From assembly GCA_002011495.1 (NCBI GenBank), contig MTNR01000031.1, positions 1-34,222 of the forward strand: a DNA stretch of 34,222 nucleotides. Direction: 5' to 3'. Made by a program: the position numbers and the translations under genes. Below are positions 15,853 to 24,772 of the stretch, piece by piece. The notes beneath the pieces are model-generated. The model did not search any database, was not told where the DNA came from, and saw nothing but the letters and a program-made list of their open reading frames with translations. This DNA is from Dehalococcoides sp. JdFR-56. Its GTDB lineage: Bacteria > Chloroflexota > Dehalococcoidia > Dehalococcoidales > RBG-16-60-22. How positions within the stretch are numbered: position 1 is the first letter of the stretch; each line of letters begins with the position of its first letter.

Positions 15853-16698
15853 TTAAGTGCCGAAGATCACCTGGCGCAGCTTCTCGCTGATGATGAGGGG
15901 GTCTTTACGCTGCCAGACATTTCTCCCCACCGCTACCCCCACCGCCCCGGCGGCCAGAACGTCCTTTACCCGGGAGAGGAATTCCTCATCGGTGCTGGTC
16001 TTCGGGCCGCCAGACATGACCACCTGGGTGGGGGAGGCATACTGCACCACTCGCCGGAAGCTCTCTAGGGAGCCGGTGTATTTCACTTTTACCATATCAG
16101 CGCCCAGCTCCAGCCCTATTCTGGCGGCATAGGCCACGATGGACGGGGTTTCATCAATGGCTAAATCTGTTTTCTCCTGCTCCTTTAAGGCCATCTTCAG
16201 GGTTTTTGAGGCTGTCTCCCTATCAGATAGGGATTTGCCCCGGGGGTACATCCACCCGATCACCGGCAGCCCCTTATTGTGGGCCTCTCTGATTATGGCG
16301 GCAAACTCTCGGTTCATCTGGGACTCGTATTTTGAGCCGGAGTACACGGTGTAGCCCACGGCGGTGGCCCCCAGCGCCAGCGCATCGTCCACGGAATAAA
16401 GCTGCGGGGAGTAGGGGTCATCCCCGGTGTAGAGCTCCGATTTCCCGTTCAGTTTCAGGATAAGCGGCACCTTTGCCTCCCGAATCTGGCGGTCATACTT
16501 TTCCGCCAGCCCAGCATGGAGCACTATCCCGGTAAACCCTCCTCTTCTGGCGATGTCCAGGATATATTCCAGGCTGCTGCTCTCCTCGTTTTCCTGGAAA
16601 TCCCTTGGTCCATGTTCAAAGCCCTGGTCATAGGCTAGTATCATAGCCCGGCCCTGGGGCACGATCCTCTCCTTCATTTCCTCTACTTTGGCATTCAT
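15853..16698 (-). CDS. Class I fructose-bisphosphate aldolase, archaeal (DhnA/FbaB) type
   Basis: 281 aa. It resembles the DeoC/FbaB aldolase family: N-terminal ILAYDQGFEHGP, mid-chain VIGWMYPRG, Schiff-base region GADMVKVKYTG with the expected lysine at 204, and phosphate-binding VMSGGPKT and GAVGVAVGRNVWQ. It cleaves fructose-1,6-bisphosphate to triose phosphates without a metal. A related 2-amino-3,7-dideoxyheptulosonate synthase is an alternative, but the phosphofructokinase gene directly upstream favours the glycolytic role. The ribosome binding site TTAGGAG overlaps the pfk stop codon, ten bases away, so the two are co-translated. Confidence 0.88.
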   Translation of the reverse strand: MNAKVEEMKERIVPQGRAMILAYDQGFEHGPRDFQENEESSSLEYILDIARRGGFTGIVLHAGLAEKYDRQIREAKVPLILKLNGKSELYTGDDPYSPQLYSVDDALALGATAVGYTVYSGSKYESQMNREFAAIIREAHNKGLPVIGWMYPRGKSLSDRETASKTLKMALKEQEKTDLAIDETPSIVAYAARIGLELGADMVKVKYTGSLESFRRVVQYASPTQVVMSGGPKTSTDEEFLSRVKDVLAAGAVGVAVGRNVWQRKDPLIISEKLRQVIFGT

Positions 16699-16708
16699 CT
16701 CTTATCTC

Positions 16709-17758
16709 CTAACCGAAGAATATTGACGCAATCTGATAGACATGCAGGTTCACCGTCTTTATGCCCCCGGCCACCTTTTCCAAGGGGACGCTGGTGATCC
16801 GGTTCCCCTTGAGGGCGGTCATCTCCCCGAATCTCTTTTCCTGGATGAGGTCAATGGCTTTGACGCCGAAGGCGGTGGCTAAACTGCGGTCATAGGCTAC
16901 CGGGGTGCCACCCCGCTGGACATAGCCCAGGGAGGAGACCCTGGTCTCAAGGCCGGTTCCCCGCTCAATAATCTCCCCCAGGATGTTGCCTATCCCTCCC
17001 AGGGGATAGGTCTCCTCCTGCTTGGCTAGGCTTGAGCCGCGCTTTCTTCTCATTTTCCCTTCCAGCTCGGTGCCCTCGGCGACGACGATAACGCTGAAGG
17101 TGGTGCCCCTGCGGTTCCTCTCCTTCAGCATCTGGCACAGCTCTTCCACCCTCTCCTCGGTCAGGGGAATCTCCGGGATCAAAATGGCATCCGCCCCATT
17201 GGCCATGCCGGCGTAGGTGGCGATCCAGCCTGCCCGGCGCCCCATCACCTCAAGGAGCATCACCCGGTGATGGCTCTCCGCCGTGGAGCGGAGCCGGTCC
17301 AGCGCCTCGGTGGCGATCTGTACCGCGGTCTGAAAGCCTATAGTGTAATCGGTTTCCCTAACGTCATTGTCAATGGTCTTGGGTATCCCCACCACTGGCA
17401 GGCCCATCTGGTACAGGCGGCTGGTGCAGCTCAAAGTGCCCTCTCCTCCCAGGACCACCAGCGCCTCCAGCCCCAGTTTCTCAAACCCATCAAGAACCTG
17501 CTGGGGGCCGTTCTCCACATGGAAGGGGCTCACCCTTGAGGTTCCCAGGATTGTCCCGCCCCGGTCAATGATCCCGGAGGTATTATTGCCATCCAGTATC
17601 TTGATCTCATTATCCAGGAAGCCCTTCCACCCGTTTCTGATGCCGATGACGTGGTAGCCCCGTTGCATGGCTGTCTTGGCGCAGGCCCTGATGGCAGCGT
17701 TGAGGCCAGGGCAATCGCCTCCCCCGGTCAGGATGCCGATCTTTTTTCTCCGTTCCAT
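16709..17758 (-). CDS. pfkA: 6-phosphofructokinase
   Basis: 349 aa. Motifs include GGGDCPGLNAAIR at the N-terminus, GGEGT in the nucleotide loop, PKTIDND at the catalytic loop (Asp base) and MGRRAGW. At the two positions used to predict the phosphoryl donor, the protein has Gly after GGE (ATP-type) but Lys in PKTIDND (as in PPi enzymes and some ATP enzymes). ATP is more likely, but donor use is not certain. AAAGGAG precedes the ATG. It forms a two-gene glycolytic operon with the downstream class I aldolase. Confidence 0.92.
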   Translation of the reverse strand: MERRKKIGILTGGGDCPGLNAAIRACAKTAMQRGYHVIGIRNGWKGFLDNEIKILDGNNTSGIIDRGGTILGTSRVSPFHVENGPQQVLDGFEKLGLEALVVLGGEGTLSCTSRLYQMGLPVVGIPKTIDNDVRETDYTIGFQTAVQIATEALDRLRSTAESHHRVMLLEVMGRRAGWIATYAGMANGADAILIPEIPLTEERVEELCQMLKERNRRGTTFSVIVVAEGTELEGKMRRKRGSSLAKQEETYPLGGIGNILGEIIERGTGLETRVSSLGYVQRGGTPVAYDRSLATAFGVKAIDLIQEKRFGEMTALKGNRITSVPLEKVAGGIKTVNLHVYQIASIFFG

Positions 17759-17916
17759 CGGCCTTTTCTCCTTTTTCCAGCAGCGCTATTATGGCTTTCT
17801 ATCGGCTATGAAGGTAAGCGGTGTTCTCTCTAGGGTGGAGTGAAGCTCCCAAGCGAGCCGTTCCGGCTGCTTCTTAGAGGGAATGGATGGGGTAGTTGAA
17901 GCTCGGGCAGGGGAGG

Positions 17917-18105
17917 CTAGAGCGTTTTGGCCACTTTGTGCTGGGTGCGCAGACATCTGGTGCACAGATTGAGCCTTTTGGGCTGACCATCTATGTTTAC
18001 CGTCGTCGGGTGAATATTGGGTATCCATCGCCGGTTGGTGCGGCGTTTGGAGTGGCTGACGTTATGACCGAACTGAGGTGATTTGCCGCATAAATCGCAC
18101 TTCAA
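17917..18105 (-). CDS. rpmB: 50S ribosomal protein L28
   Basis: 62 aa, the usual L28 length. The N-terminus CDLCGK, the GHNVSHSKRRTNRRW segment and the C-terminal LCTRCLRT are characteristic. Cys3, Cys6, Cys48 and Cys51 make a zinc-ribbon (C+ form). The start codon is TTG, with a GGGGGAAGA sequence upstream. A TACAAT box (18144-18139 on this strand) could be its -10, with a poor -35. It binds 23S rRNA in the large subunit. It is divergent from fakA. The 158 bases between it and pfkA hold no gene. Confidence 0.95.
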   Translation of the reverse strand: MKCDLCGKSPQFGHNVSHSKRRTNRRWIPNIHPTTVNIDGQPKRLNLCTRCLRTQHKVAKTL

Positions 18106-18207
18106 GATATCTTCCCCCTTTGACTGTTAGGCCAGCTTATTGTAAGATTAAATACATTCATTTAATAGTAGCACAGTCAAGTTGGGCTTGGCAAGGACGG
18201 TGCCCAG

Positions 18208-19839
18208 ATGAAGAAGGTGGGCTCTCTCGGCGGCCAGGACTTGAGGGAGATGTTCAACGCGGCCACCAGCTGGCTGGAGAAAAGCTCAGCCGATATCGAT
18301 GCCCTCAATGTCTTTCCGGTACCTGATGGTGACACTGGGACCAATATGCTGCTCACCATGCGTTCCACCCTGGAGGAGGCCTATCGGGCCCCTGACCACA
18401 GCGCCTCGGCGGTGGCTCAGGCCATGGCCAAAGGGGCGCTGATGGGGGCGCGGGGCAATAGTGGCGTGATTTTAGCGCAGATTCTGCGCGGCCTGGCACA
18501 GGGTCTGGAGAAGAAGGAAACCTTCACCGCGGTTGACCTGGCCAATGCTCTGGAGCAATCATCCGCCATGGCCTATAAGGGAATCAGCACCCCCGTGGAG
18601 GGGACCATGCTCACCGTGATTAAGGATGTCGCCGCCGCGGTGAAGGCGCAGGTGTCCAGCGATGCCGGTGACCTGATTTCGGTCATGGAGGCGGCGGTGA
18701 AGGCCGCCGGGGAATCGGTGGCCAGAACCCCTCAGCTTCTTCAGGTGCTGCGGGAGGCCGGGGTGGTCGATGCTGGGGGGCAGGGTCTCTACGTCATTCT
18801 GGATGGTGCCCTGCGCTATCTCCGTGGGGAGATGGAGCAGATGCGGTTCCGTAAGCCCCAGATAATCGTCACCGACATGCACGCCACCAAATTGCCGCAG
18901 ATGATCGCCGCTGATGAAGTGCCCTACGGCTACTGCACCGAGTTCCTGCTCAAAGGTGAGAAGCTCAACACCGATAAGATCAGGAGCAAGCTGGAGAAGA
19001 AGGGGGAGTCACTCATCGTGGTCGGTGATGACTGCGCGGTCAGGATCCACATTCACACCCTTGACCCCGGCGAGGTCATCTCTTATGCCACTAGTTTAGG
19101 CACGCTGCATCAGGTATCCATTCGGAATATGGATGAGCAGCACCAGGATTTTCTGGAGATGCAGCGGGACCGAGTCCCGGCCATGGACACGGCCATCGTG
19201 GCGGTGGCTTCCGGGGACGGGCTCACTGATGTTTTCACTAGTCTCGGGGCGACCGCCATCGTTCCCGGCGGGCAGACGATGAACCCGAGCACCAAGGAGC
19301 TGCTTCAGGCGGTGGAGTCAGTGCCCTCAGACAAGGTTATTCTCCTGCCCAATAACAAGAACATCGTGGCCGCGGCTAATCAGGTGCAATCTCTGACCAA
19401 GAAGACCATTGAGGTGGTACCCACCACCACCATCCCCCAGGGGGTGGCCGCCATCCTGGCTTTTGATTATGAGGCTGACCTACCCACCAACGTTCAGCTC
19501 ATGCGCAAGGCGATGAGCGCGGTGAAGTCGGTTGAGATCTGCCGGGCGGTGCGCGCCACCAAGATTGGTGGGCTGGAGATCAAGAAGAAGCAGCCCATCG
19601 GCTTTCTGGATGGCGAGCTGGTGGCGGCGGGGGAGAGCTGCATTGATGTCCTAAATCAGGTGCTGGCCAAGCTGGACTTGGGCAAGGTTGAAGTGGTCAC
19701 CATCTACTACGGGGCTGATACCAAACCCGCGGAGGCAGAGGAGGTGGCAGACAGCATTCGGGAGCGGTACCCACAGCTGGAGATAGAGGTGGTTCGGGGC
19801 GGCCAGCCCCACTATAGTTACATCGTTTCCATTGAGTGA
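18208..19839 (+). CDS. fakA: Fatty acid kinase ATP-binding subunit FakA (DAK2/YloV)
   Basis: 543 aa, full length for FakA/YloV. The N-terminal DhaL-type kinase domain has NVFPVPDGDTGTNM (Asp40 and Asp42 for Mg-ATP) and GARGNSGVILAQ. The middle domain and a C-terminal DegV-like domain follow. It phosphorylates fatty acids held by FakB, allowing exogenous or recycled fatty acids to enter phospholipid synthesis. The partner fakB starts 16 bases after its stop. The ribosome site (AAGGA) is modest. Confidence 0.92.
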   Translation: MKKVGSLGGQDLREMFNAATSWLEKSSADIDALNVFPVPDGDTGTNMLLTMRSTLEEAYRAPDHSASAVAQAMAKGALMGARGNSGVILAQILRGLAQGLEKKETFTAVDLANALEQSSAMAYKGISTPVEGTMLTVIKDVAAAVKAQVSSDAGDLISVMEAAVKAAGESVARTPQLLQVLREAGVVDAGGQGLYVILDGALRYLRGEMEQMRFRKPQIIVTDMHATKLPQMIAADEVPYGYCTEFLLKGEKLNTDKIRSKLEKKGESLIVVGDDCAVRIHIHTLDPGEVISYATSLGTLHQVSIRNMDEQHQDFLEMQRDRVPAMDTAIVAVASGDGLTDVFTSLGATAIVPGGQTMNPSTKELLQAVESVPSDKVILLPNNKNIVAAANQVQSLTKKTIEVVPTTTIPQGVAAILAFDYEADLPTNVQLMRKAMSAVKSVEICRAVRATKIGGLEIKKKQPIGFLDGELVAAGESCIDVLNQVLAKLDLGKVEVVTIYYGADTKPAEAEEVADSIRERYPQLEIEVVRGGQPHYSYIVSIE

Positions 19840-19855
19840 AAGGGAGGGCCTGGCC

Positions 19856-20701
19856 ATGGCGGTTAAAATCGTTACTGACAGCCTGTCTGACATCACCGAT
19901 GACCTGGCACAGGAGCTGGGCATCACCGTGGTGCCCCTCTATGTGCGCTTTGGTGGGGAGGTTTTCCGGGACCGGGTGGAGATAACCACCGAGCAGTTTT
20001 ACCACCGCTTGGTTCATGGCACTGACTTCCCCACGACCACGCAGCCCCCATCGGGTGATTTCCTCGAGGTCTACAAGAAACTGGCCGGGGAAACTGATGA
20101 AATCCTGGTGATCACCGTCTCCAGCAAGCTCAGCGGTACCTATGAGTCGGCGTTGCAGGCCAGGGGTATGATGGAGGGGAAATGCCGGATTGAGGTGATT
20201 GACTCGCAAACGGTGGCCATGGGGCTGGGGCTGATCGTCATCAGCACCGCCAAGGTGGCCAAGGGCGGAGCGAACCTGGACGAGCTGGCCGATTTCGCGC
20301 GCCAAGCGAAGGAGCGCTCGCACGCCATCATGTCCTTTGACACCCTCAAATACCTGGCCAAGGGAGGGCGTATCGGCAAGGCCCAGGCGCTATTGGGTGC
20401 CATGCTATCGGTGAAGCCGATACTCACGGTGAAGGACGGGGAGGTAGTTCCGCTGACCCGGGTGCGCTCCAGAGCCGCCGGGATAGATTATCTCTACAAC
20501 TTCGTCGCCGGCTTTTCCAATATTGAGGAGCTGGCGGTGGAGCATGCCACCACTCCCCAGGAGGCGGATGAGCTGGTGGAGCGCCTTGGTTCCCTTTTCC
20601 CCAAGGAGCGGATTTACCGCTCCACGGTGAGCCCAGTGCTGGGGACGCACACCGGACCTCATGTCCTCTCAGTATCCGTCCTGGAGGCGCCGACATCCTG
20701 A
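19856..20701 (+). CDS. fakB: Fatty acid-binding protein FakB (DegV family)
   Basis: 281 aa from ATG 19856, chosen because AAGGGAGG precedes it; the in-frame start at 19832 lies inside fakA. DegV-family motifs are clear: VTDSLSDI at the N-terminus, FPTTTQPPSGDF and SSKLSGTYESA around the acyl carboxylate site, and FDTLKYLAKGGRIG. It carries the acyl chain for FakA. Its stop overlaps the ATG of the next short ORF (TGATG), which resembles a second DegV N-terminus. Confidence 0.93.
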   Translation: MAVKIVTDSLSDITDDLAQELGITVVPLYVRFGGEVFRDRVEITTEQFYHRLVHGTDFPTTTQPPSGDFLEVYKKLAGETDEILVITVSSKLSGTYESALQARGMMEGKCRIEVIDSQTVAMGLGLIVISTAKVAKGGANLDELADFARQAKERSHAIMSFDTLKYLAKGGRIGKAQALLGAMLSVKPILTVKDGEVVPLTRVRSRAAGIDYLYNFVAGFSNIEELAVEHATTPQEADELVERLGSLFPKERIYRSTVSPVLGTHTGPHVLSVSVLEAPTS

Positions 20702-20856
20702 TGCCGCTTGGGGCTGTGACCACTATCAGCGCTAGCCTGCCATCTGAGGTGGCCCAAGAGCTCGGCATCACCGTAATTCAATTCCACCAACGCTTGCTTC
20801 GGGAAAGCGGCCTGATGATGCTGGCTTACCACTGGTGGAGCGGTGGGGATAGATAG
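20701..20856 (+). pseudogene. DegV-like N-terminal remnant, 51 aa
   Basis: 51 codons, ATG overlapping the fakB stop (TGATG), stop overlapping the recG start. The segment SLPSEVAQELGITVIQF aligns with the N-terminus of DegV proteins and shares AQELGITV with FakB next door, but diverges after that and stops long before the ligand-binding residues. I infer a tandem fakB duplicate that has lost its body. Its position could still couple translation from fakB to recG. It is not functional as a fatty-acid binder. Confidence 0.6.
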
Positions 20857-23335
20857 CATCCCGGAGCGGAGGGATGGCTTGTTGGTTGGTTTTGAACCTC
20901 TGCGCAAAATCCTTGAGCTGGAGCAGAAGAAGGGTTATACCGATTCCGCGGTAATCGGTGGTCTGGATAAGTTCCTGCGCAACTGGGCTGGCCAAGCGCT
21001 GGAAGCGGTGGCTAGTCCCCGGCTGCTTAAGCGTTTTCGCCAGCTGCTTGGCACTGATTACGCCTCCCTCAGCCAGCCGCAGCGCAAGGAATGGGCAGAC
21101 CGTGTGCTCAGTCTCCTAGCGGAGATGGAGAGCGGAAGTGGCGCCGAAGCTGAACCGCCGGAGAAGGTGCGCAAGTCCCTAACCAGAGTTAAGACTCCAG
21201 CGGTGGTCAGGTCACTTTCCCCGCCAGGGGCCAGCCTTGATTCCCCCGTCACCGTGGTCAAGGGTATCAGCTCGGCTCTAGCGGCCAAGTTCGCTCGGCT
21301 TGGGGTGAGGACAGTTCGGGACCTGCTCTACTTCTTCCCCCACCGCCACCTTGACTATAGCCAAGTGAAGTCCATCTCGCAGCTTGAGGAGGGGGAGGAG
21401 CAGACCATAATCGCCAATGTGTGGCAGGCTCAGGTAACTAGGCTAGGCTACCGAGAGGGCACCGAGGCGATTGTGGGGGATGAGACCGGCAACGTCAGGG
21501 TAGTCTGGTTCAATCAGCCTTATCTCGCCAAAAAGCTGCCGACCAATGCCCGGATAGTGCTCAGCGGGCGGGTGAGCTTATTTAAAGGGCGCCATGTCTT
21601 TGAGTCTCCGGAATGGGAGTTCGTTGAGGATGGGGATTTGGTTCACACCGGGCGGTTGGTGCCAGTGTATTCCCTGACCCAGGGCCTGCGCCCCCGCCAG
21701 GTGAGGAGGCTGATGAAGGAGGTGGTTGACCAGTGGGCCTGGCAGGTGGAAGACTTTTTGCCGCCAGAGTTACGAAAGCGGTGTAACCTTCTGGAGCTGC
21801 CCCAGGCCATCAGCCAAGCTCATTATCCCGAGGATGAAGCTGCCAAGGACAAGGCAAGGGTGCGTTTGGCCTTTGATGAGCTTTTCTTGCTTCAGTTAGG
21901 GGTGATGAGCCGCAAGCATGACTGGCAGGAGAGCCAGCCAGCGAGCGCCTTCACCATTGATCATGCGCTTCTAGAGAGGTTTATCACTTCTCTACCTTTC
22001 CAGCTGACCGCGGCGCAGCAGCGGGTGCTTGGGGAGATAATGGCTGATTTGGAGAAGCCCCAGCCGATGTGCCGATTGTTGCAGGGGGAGGTGGGCAGCG
22101 GCAAAACGGTAGTGGCCACCGCCGCCCTGCTCATGGCCGTGGCCAACGGCTGTCAGGGGGCGTTTATGGCGCCTACCGAGATTCTGGCCGAGCAGCATTT
22201 CAATACGGTCTGTGAGCTTCTGTCCCGGGCCGGTTATCAAGAGGAGGAAGAGCCTTATCTGCGCCGCTACGCCGGGATTTTGTCCCGCCCGCTCACCGTG
22301 GCGCTGCTCATCGGGGAGATAAACCAGGCCCGCAAGCAGGAGCTTCAGCAGCGCATTCTGGAGGGGGACATAGATATCGTCATCGGCACGCACGCCCTGA
22401 TTCAAAAGGGGGTGGAGTTCCGCCACATGGGGCTGGCGGTGGTGGACGAGCAGCACCGCTTTGGGGTCGCCCAGCGCTCGGCGCTGCGGCAGAAGGGATT
22501 TAAGCCGCACATGCTGGTGATGACGGCCACACCCATCCCCCGCACCCTGGCCCTCACTCTTTATGGTGACCTGGACCTATCAGTCATTGATGAGCTGCCT
22601 CCGGGGAGGCAGGTGGTGAAGACCAAGTGGCTCAAACCCTGGCAGCGGGAGAGCGCCTACGCCTTCCTGCGTAAGCAGGTGGCCAGCGGCCGCCAGGCTT
22701 TCATCATCTGCCCTCTGATTGAGGAATCGGAGGCGGTCAATGCCCAGGCGGCGGTGGTGGAATATGAGCGCCTCTCTCAAGAGGTCTTCCCCGATTTGAG
22801 ATTGGGCTTACTCCACGGGCGGCTCTCAGGAGAGGAAAAGGACAAGGTGATGCAGCGCTTTCGCTCTGGGGAGCTGGACATTCTGGTCTCCACGCCGGTG
22901 GTTGAGGTGGGCATTGATGTGCCCAACGCCACGGTGATGCTCATTGAGAGTGCCGACCGCTTTGGTCTTTCCCAGCTGCACCAGTTCCGTGGCCGGGTGG
23001 GGCGGGGCCAGGAGCAGAGCTACTGCATGCTGCTCGCCGAGAACCCATCTCAGGTGGGTAGAGAGAGGCTTGACATCATAGAGAATGTTCAGGACGGTTT
23101 CATTCTGGCGGAGGAGGACCTGAAGCTACGGGGTCCTGGGGAGTTCTTCGGCACCCGGCAGAGTGGGCTACCTGACCTGCGCATGGCCAAGCTCTCCGAT
23201 ATCCCCTTGCTTGAGCTTGCCCGCAGTGAGGCCATCAAGCTCTTTCAGACCGACCCGGGGTTAAGCTCTCCGCAACACCGTCTCCTGGCCAGGGAGCTGG
23301 CCCGGGTCTGGCCCGAGGCCGGGGAATGGAGTTAA
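20843..23335 (+). CDS. recG: ATP-dependent DNA helicase RecG
   Basis: 830 aa from GTG 20843, the most upstream plausible start; a TTG at 20879 is an alternative. An N-terminal extension of about 130 residues, seen in Chloroflexi and Deinococcus-type RecG, precedes the wedge/OB domain (about 135-290). The SF2 helicase core has Walker A GEVGSGKT (415-422), DEQH (535-538), MTATPIPRTLAL, and motif VI QFRGRVGRG. It remodels stalled forks and Holliday junctions. The start overlaps the DegV remnant by 14 bases. The stop overlaps the end of the convergent enolase-family gene. Confidence 0.95.
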   Translation: MGIDSIPERRDGLLVGFEPLRKILELEQKKGYTDSAVIGGLDKFLRNWAGQALEAVASPRLLKRFRQLLGTDYASLSQPQRKEWADRVLSLLAEMESGSGAEAEPPEKVRKSLTRVKTPAVVRSLSPPGASLDSPVTVVKGISSALAAKFARLGVRTVRDLLYFFPHRHLDYSQVKSISQLEEGEEQTIIANVWQAQVTRLGYREGTEAIVGDETGNVRVVWFNQPYLAKKLPTNARIVLSGRVSLFKGRHVFESPEWEFVEDGDLVHTGRLVPVYSLTQGLRPRQVRRLMKEVVDQWAWQVEDFLPPELRKRCNLLELPQAISQAHYPEDEAAKDKARVRLAFDELFLLQLGVMSRKHDWQESQPASAFTIDHALLERFITSLPFQLTAAQQRVLGEIMADLEKPQPMCRLLQGEVGSGKTVVATAALLMAVANGCQGAFMAPTEILAEQHFNTVCELLSRAGYQEEEEPYLRRYAGILSRPLTVALLIGEINQARKQELQQRILEGDIDIVIGTHALIQKGVEFRHMGLAVVDEQHRFGVAQRSALRQKGFKPHMLVMTATPIPRTLALTLYGDLDLSVIDELPPGRQVVKTKWLKPWQRESAYAFLRKQVASGRQAFIICPLIEESEAVNAQAAVVEYERLSQEVFPDLRLGLLHGRLSGEEKDKVMQRFRSGELDILVSTPVVEVGIDVPNATVMLIESADRFGLSQLHQFRGRVGRGQEQSYCMLLAENPSQVGRERLDIIENVQDGFILAEEDLKLRGPGEFFGTRQSGLPDLRMAKLSDIPLLELARSEAIKLFQTDPGLSSPQHRLLARELARVWPEAGEWS

Positions 23336-24450
23336 TCGGCCCGGTATCTCTTCACCACTGCTTGGTCAAGTTCCACGCCCAGCCCGGGCTTGTCCCATAG
23401 GTCAATGTAGCCATCTTTATTGATTTTTACTGGCTCCGTGAGCAGGTCCTCTCTCAAGGGGTTGTAGTTTCGGTCAAATTCCTGAAACAGGCTGTTGGGT
23501 ATTGAGGCGCTGAAGTGCAGATTGGCCACCAGGGCAATTGCCGAAGAGAAGGAATGGGGGACACAGATGATGTTCCAGGCGCTGGCCATGGCCGCGATCT
23601 TCTTGGCCTCGGTGATGCCCCCGCACCAGGTAACGTCAGGTTGGGCGATGTCAACCGCTCTACTCAGGAAGAGGTCTCGGAAGCCGTAGCGGGTAAATTC
23701 GTTCTCCCCGGCGGCCACCGGGGTATCAATGGCAGCGGCCACCGCGGCACTGCCTTCAATATCCTCCGCCGGCACCGGCTCTTCAAACCAGAAAATGTTG
23801 TACTCCTCCATCCTGCGGGCGATTTTTATCGCCTGGTAGGCGGTATAGGCATTATTCCCGTCCACGAGCAGGTCAACGTTATCTCCGATCGCCTCCCTCA
23901 CCGCCCTGACTCTGGCGACATCTTCAGATTGGCCGAGCCGCCCGATTTTCATCTTCACCGCGGTAAATCCTTCCTTGACATAGGAGGCCATCTCCTCGGC
24001 CAGTTCTTTTATCCCTTTGCCCTCAGCGTAGAATCCGGCGCTGGCGTAGGCTCGAATCCGCTCATGGCAGCCTCCCAGGAGCTGGTAAAGCGGCATGCCG
24101 GCGGCTTTGGCTTTGATATCCCAGAGAGCAATGTCAATACCACTCATGCTGGCGATGATGGCGCCTTTGCGCCCGTGCTTTATTGAGCGCTGATACATCT
24201 TCTCCCAGAGCCTCTCGATATTGAGCGGGTCCTCGCCGATGAGGTATTCCTGCAGTTCCTTCTCAATGATTATTTTAGTTATCATTGGTGGCCCACCAAA
24301 GTAGGCCGCCTCACCGAGTCCGGAGAGCCCTTCATCGGTGTCCACTCTCACCAGAACCGCGCTACGATGGGGGAGGGTGTAAGTAGCGTCCATAATCGGC
24401 TTCTCCAGGGGGCAGGTGAGAACCATGGCTTCGACTCTAGTGATTTTCAC
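23332..24450 (-). CDS. Mandelate racemase/muconate lactonizing enzyme-family protein (enolase superfamily)
   Basis: 372 aa from GTG 24450 with GAGGAGG nine bases upstream. The capping domain is followed by a TIM barrel with the K-x-K acid/base pair (Lys166, Lys168 in VKMKIG) and metal ligands in LLVDGNN, FWFEEP and AAGENE. A His in CVPHSFSS is in the place of the mandelate-racemase His. Such enzymes abstract the alpha-proton of a carboxylate, often dehydrating or epimerising sugar acids. The exact substrate is not readable. It lies near, but not in, the TRAP operon, separated by tRNA-Gly and a terminator. Its 3' end overlaps recG by a few bases. Confidence 0.88.
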   Translation of the reverse strand: MKITRVEAMVLTCPLEKPIMDATYTLPHRSAVLVRVDTDEGLSGLGEAAYFGGPPMITKIIIEKELQEYLIGEDPLNIERLWEKMYQRSIKHGRKGAIIASMSGIDIALWDIKAKAAGMPLYQLLGGCHERIRAYASAGFYAEGKGIKELAEEMASYVKEGFTAVKMKIGRLGQSEDVARVRAVREAIGDNVDLLVDGNNAYTAYQAIKIARRMEEYNIFWFEEPVPAEDIEGSAAVAAAIDTPVAAGENEFTRYGFRDLFLSRAVDIAQPDVTWCGGITEAKKIAAMASAWNIICVPHSFSSAIALVANLHFSASIPNSLFQEFDRNYNPLREDLLTEPVKINKDGYIDLWDKPGLGVELDQAVVKRYRAD

Positions 24451-24542
24451 TGGCTTTGCCTCCTCTTGGCTGATAAAGCTATAAGCCCTTTCGGGCTGCC
24501 CCTATTATAATACATTACGAACCACGGGAGAACCTCGGGCTC

Positions 24543-24571
24543 TTTACAGCCCTTGATTTTTGGGCTAAAAT
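24543..24571 (+). promoter_or_regulatory. Promoter of tRNA-Gly
   Basis: TTTACA (24543-24548), exactly 17 bases, TAAAAT (24566-24571). The tRNA begins 11 bases after the -10. Confidence 0.7.
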
Positions 24572-24581
24572 AATATCCTGA

Positions 24582-24656
24582 GCGGGTGTAACTCAGCGGT
24601 AGAGTGCTTGCTTCCCAAGCAAGACGTCGTGGGTTCGAATCCCATCACCCGCTCCA
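24582..24656 (+). tRNA. tRNA-Gly, anticodon CCC
   Basis: A complete cloverleaf: acceptor arms GCGGGTG / CACCCGC, D-arm with AGCGGTAGAG, anticodon stem CTTGC / GCAAG around loop TTCCCAA (anticodon CCC), T-arm GTGGG-TTCGAAT-CCCAT, discriminator T and an encoded CCA (24654-24656). It reads GGG codons. It is a single-gene transcript with its own promoter and a terminator about 55 bases downstream. Confidence 0.97.
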
Positions 24657-24710
24657 TTAGTTTCGGAGTCTACCTCAATGCATCCATCGGCTAATTGAAC
24701 TTAATAAATT

Positions 24711-24745
24711 ATAAAGGGTCGGAGAAAATCCGACCCTTTATTTTT
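24711..24745. terminator. Bidirectional terminator between tRNA-Gly and the TRAP operon
   Basis: A perfect 13-bp stem (24711-24723 with 24729-24741, loop GAAAA) is followed by T's on the plus strand. On the minus strand it lies 28 bases after the stop of the ThDP-enzyme gene, followed by TATAATTTATT, so it probably serves both transcripts. Confidence 0.8.
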
Positions 24746-24772
24746 ATGGGGCCACAATCCGGGCGATGGTTC

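Noticed and set aside
15841-15859. Hairpin between argH and fba as a terminator
   Set aside because: It has seven pairs, two of them G-U, with a three-base loop and no T-run. It is too weak to call.
17789-18028. 79-codon minus-strand frame between rpmB and pfkA
   Set aside because: It overlaps most of rpmB in another frame and has no start signal or recognisable motif.
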